From CAMDHY01 sp943372725 (lineage in GTDB: Bacteria; Pseudomonadota; Alphaproteobacteria; Rhizobiales; Segnochrobactraceae): a stretch of DNA of 15,806 bases. The notes under the pieces are model-generated. The model was not told the origin of the DNA. It did not search any database and saw only the letters and a list, made by a program, of their open reading frames with translations. Each line of letters begins with the position of its first letter. Position 1 is the stretch's first letter. Made by a program: the position numbers and the translations under genes. Shown here piece by piece: positions 14,283 to 15,806 of the stretch. The stretch covers positions 1 through 15,806 of the forward strand of contig CALRZT010000073.1 of the NCBI GenBank assembly GCA_943372725.1, written 5' to 3'.

Positions 14283-14861
14283 ATGGACATCCTCGAACGC
14301 GACAAGACCATTGCCGTATCGGCCGACCCTGCTCGCAGCCGCAGCGGTGCGGTCGACGACGACCCGCGGCGCCACGCTGCCGGGCCGGGGCAGCCACAGC
14401 CGCACGAGCGCCGGCGCCACCACCGCTGGCGGGTGGAGATCTTCGGACGGCTGGCCATCGGAACCGTGTCCCATCATGTGAAGACGATCGACCTGTCCCT
14501 CGGCGGCGCCCTCCTCGCCACCGTGGAGGGCGCGGTCGCGGGCACCTACGGGCAGCTGGAGCTGCCGAGCCTCGGGTCGCTGCGCTGCCGCGTCGTGGCG
14601 ATCACCGCCCTCGGCTGTCATCTCGCCTTCGAGCACGAGAACTCGCCGCCGGTCGCCACGAGATCCGCCATCGACGACATCGGCCGTCACCCCACCGGCG
14701 TCTCGACGGCGCGCCCGGCGCGTCGCTGTCGGGTCCGCGAGTGTGCGCGCGATCTCGCCGACCAGGTGGTCCCGCTGGCGGAGGCCGAAGCCGCCACCAC
14801 CGCCGAAGCCCGCCCCTGCGCCCGCCGTCCGGACGTCCCGCGGACCGTCACCCTGATGTGA
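14283..14861 (+). CDS. PilZ domain protein (predicted cyclic-di-GMP binder)
   Basis: This 192-residue soluble protein has one PilZ domain at about residues 41-125. The c-di-GMP motifs are intact: RRHHR (44-48, fitting RxxxR) and DLSLGG (70-75, fitting DxSxxG). The strands after them (GALLAT, GQLELPSLGSLRCRVVAITALGCHLAFEHE) complete the barrel. The first 40 residues and last ~55 residues are low-complexity, rich in Arg, Ala, Pro and Cys, and look disordered; no other domain is seen. ATG at 14283 follows GGTGGAGAG (14272-14280). The gene stands alone and is convergent with the hydrolase gene. Such single-domain proteins couple c-di-GMP to motility, polysaccharide or cell-cycle targets; which applies here cannot be told. 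Confidence 0.85.
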   Translation: MDILERDKTIAVSADPARSRSGAVDDDPRRHAAGPGQPQPHERRRHHRWRVEIFGRLAIGTVSHHVKTIDLSLGGALLATVEGAVAGTYGQLELPSLGSLRCRVVAITALGCHLAFEHENSPPVATRSAIDDIGRHPTGVSTARPARRCRVRECARDLADQVVPLAEAEAATTAEARPCARRPDVPRTVTLM

Positions 14862-14890
14862 GCGGACACCCGGACGACGTCCGGCTCCGC
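14862..14890. terminator. Composite hairpin, probable bidirectional terminator
   Basis: Two nested stems fit in 29 bases. The outer is GCGGA (14862-14866) with TCCGC (14886-14890). The inner is CCGGAC (14870-14875) with GTCCGG (14879-14884), with a GAC loop and a small asymmetric internal loop between the stems. It begins directly after the PilZ stop codon and lies in the 69-base gap between convergent genes. No T tract is present, but the 11 base pairs make it the most stable structure in this gap. Confidence 0.45.
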
Positions 14891-14930
14891 CGAGCCCGAA
14901 GGCTGATCCGCGAAGGGTGATCGCAGGCGC

Positions 14931-15683
14931 TCACGGCCGCGCGGCGAGGAACTCCAGCACGCCGGCCTTGTAGACCTTGTCGCCGACGGCGAGCATGTGG
15001 TCGCGGTTGGGGATGACCAGCGCCCGACCCTGCGGCAGCAGCGCCGCGAGCTCCTCCGCCGAACCGGCGATGGCGTCGCGGCTGCCGACGGCGACGAGCG
15101 CCGGAACGTCGATGCGCCCGACGTCCTCGACCGACAGCGTCTGGCGCGACGAGCGCATGCAGGCGGCGAGCGCCGCGAGGTCCCCGCCGGTCTGTTCGGC
15201 GAAGCGGCGGAACATCCGGCCCGTCTGGTGCTGGATGCCCTCGAGCGAGGGCGCCTCCAGCGCCGCCACGATCGGCTCCCACGGGCCTGTCCCATCGACC
15301 AGCCCGAGGCCGAGGCCGCCGAAGATGACGCTGCGCACGCGCGCCGGGTGGGCGAGCGTCAGGAAGGCGGTGATCCGGGCCCCCATCGAGTAGCCCATGA
15401 CGTCGGCGCGCTCGAGGCCGAGGTGATCGAGCAGCCGGCGCGCGTCCTCCGCCATGACGGGGGCGAAATAGGCGGCCGGATCACGCGGCTTGCCGCTCTC
15501 GCCGTGGCCGCGGTTGTCCAGCGCGATGACGCGACGGCCCGCCTGCGTCAGCGTCTCGACCCAGCCGGGCCCGACCCAGTTCACCTCCTTGTTGGAGGCG
15601 AAGCCGTGGATGAGCAGGATCGGCTCGCCCTCGCCCTCGTCGAGGAAGGCGATCGGCACGCCGGCGGAATCGAACTGTGGCAT
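14931..15683 (-). CDS. Alpha/beta hydrolase
   Basis: This 250-residue cytosolic hydrolase has the canonical alpha/beta fold. The oxyanion-hole region is ILLIHGFASNKEVNW (His26-Gly27), the nucleophile elbow is GYSMG with Ser99, the acid is Asp203 in VGSRDAIAG, and the base is His229 in IPNRDHMLAVGD. VIALDNRGHGESGKP is the conserved loop after strand 4. A cap domain lies at about 125-185. The start was set at ATG 15683 because AGGG lies 5 bases upstream; a GTG two codons earlier (15689) is an alternative. The substrate cannot be predicted; related proteins are esterases, lactonases or C-C bond hydrolases. Convergent with the PilZ gene. Confidence 0.93.
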   Translation of the reverse strand: MPQFDSAGVPIAFLDEGEGEPILLIHGFASNKEVNWVGPGWVETLTQAGRRVIALDNRGHGESGKPRDPAAYFAPVMAEDARRLLDHLGLERADVMGYSMGARITAFLTLAHPARVRSVIFGGLGLGLVDGTGPWEPIVAALEAPSLEGIQHQTGRMFRRFAEQTGGDLAALAACMRSSRQTLSVEDVGRIDVPALVAVGSRDAIAGSAEELAALLPQGRALVIPNRDHMLAVGDKVYKAGVLEFLAARP

Positions 15684-15740
15684 CGGCACCCTGGGCAGAA
15701 CGGGGAAGGCGCCGGCACCATAGCCGCCGCCTCCCGCCGA

Positions 15741-15806
15741 TCAAGCCGCAGGCGCCAGCGGCGCCCGATCCGGCGGCGCGCCGCCCGTCAGGCCGCCGCG
15801 GTCGCC
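15741..15806 (-). CDS. Possible C-terminal end of a minus-strand gene cut by the window edge
   Basis: A minus-strand frame enters from the right edge and ends at TGA (15741-15743). The 21 visible residues are Gly/Ala/Pro-rich, ending LAPAA, as a disordered C-terminal tail might. It would lie 51 bases upstream of the alpha/beta hydrolase start, on the same strand. There is too little sequence to be sure that it is coding. Confidence 0.22.
   Translation of the reverse strand, partial: GDRGGLTGGAPPDRAPLAPAA

Overview
This is a GC-rich window (roughly 70% by eye, not computed) with strong G/C bias at third codon positions. It most likely comes from an alphaproteobacterium of the Hyphomicrobiales (Rhizobiales) type. 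The evidence is a split transhydrogenase alpha subunit (pntAB followed by pntB), the histone-deacetylase-like gene / xseB / dxs gene order, a SCO copper chaperone gene, and a Tat-exported dienelactone hydrolase. The GC bias leaves long open frames opposite every real gene, and these were treated as shadows. There are sixteen well-supported genes. One is cut by the left edge, and another, very uncertain one may be cut by the right edge.

Layout from left to right. (1) 1-1723 holds the end of a proton-translocating NAD(P) transhydrogenase operon (pntAB partial, pntB), closed by a clear intrinsic terminator. (2) 1819-2503 is a compact type II toxin-antitoxin module: an AbrB/MazE-fold antitoxin and a PIN-domain toxin that overlap by 11 bases. 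An inverted repeat that looks like the autoregulatory operator precedes it. (3) 2522-3148 is a glutathione S-transferase on the minus strand, followed by a 331-base divergent spacer with several small hairpins. (4) 3480-6135 is a probable plus-strand operon of a small unrecognised protein, the bifunctional GDP-mannose enzyme ManC, and a histone-deacetylase-family amidohydrolase. (5) 6286-9631 holds xseB, a pirin gene and dxs. (6) 9892-11870 holds a YcaD-like MFS transporter and a SCO copper chaperone. (7) 11898-13010 is aroC on the minus strand, with a good sigma70-type promoter. A Tat-exported dienelactone hydrolase is divergent to it. (8) 14283-14861 is a PilZ-domain protein, convergent with a minus-strand alpha/beta hydrolase across a strong composite hairpin.

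Most genes are housekeeping or general metabolism: NADPH supply (PntAB), isoprenoid precursors (Dxs), aromatic amino acids (AroC), GDP-mannose for surface polysaccharide (ManC) and copper delivery to cytochrome oxidase (SCO). Accessory features are the toxin-antitoxin pair, the small manC-linked protein, the pirin gene between xseB and dxs, and the PilZ protein. I found no CRISPR array, tRNA or rRNA, insertion sequence, prophage or evident multi-gene novel system. The points most worth a second look are the toxin-antitoxin operator and the toxin's altered acidic motif, the unrecognised small protein upstream of manC, and the pirin/dxs linkage.
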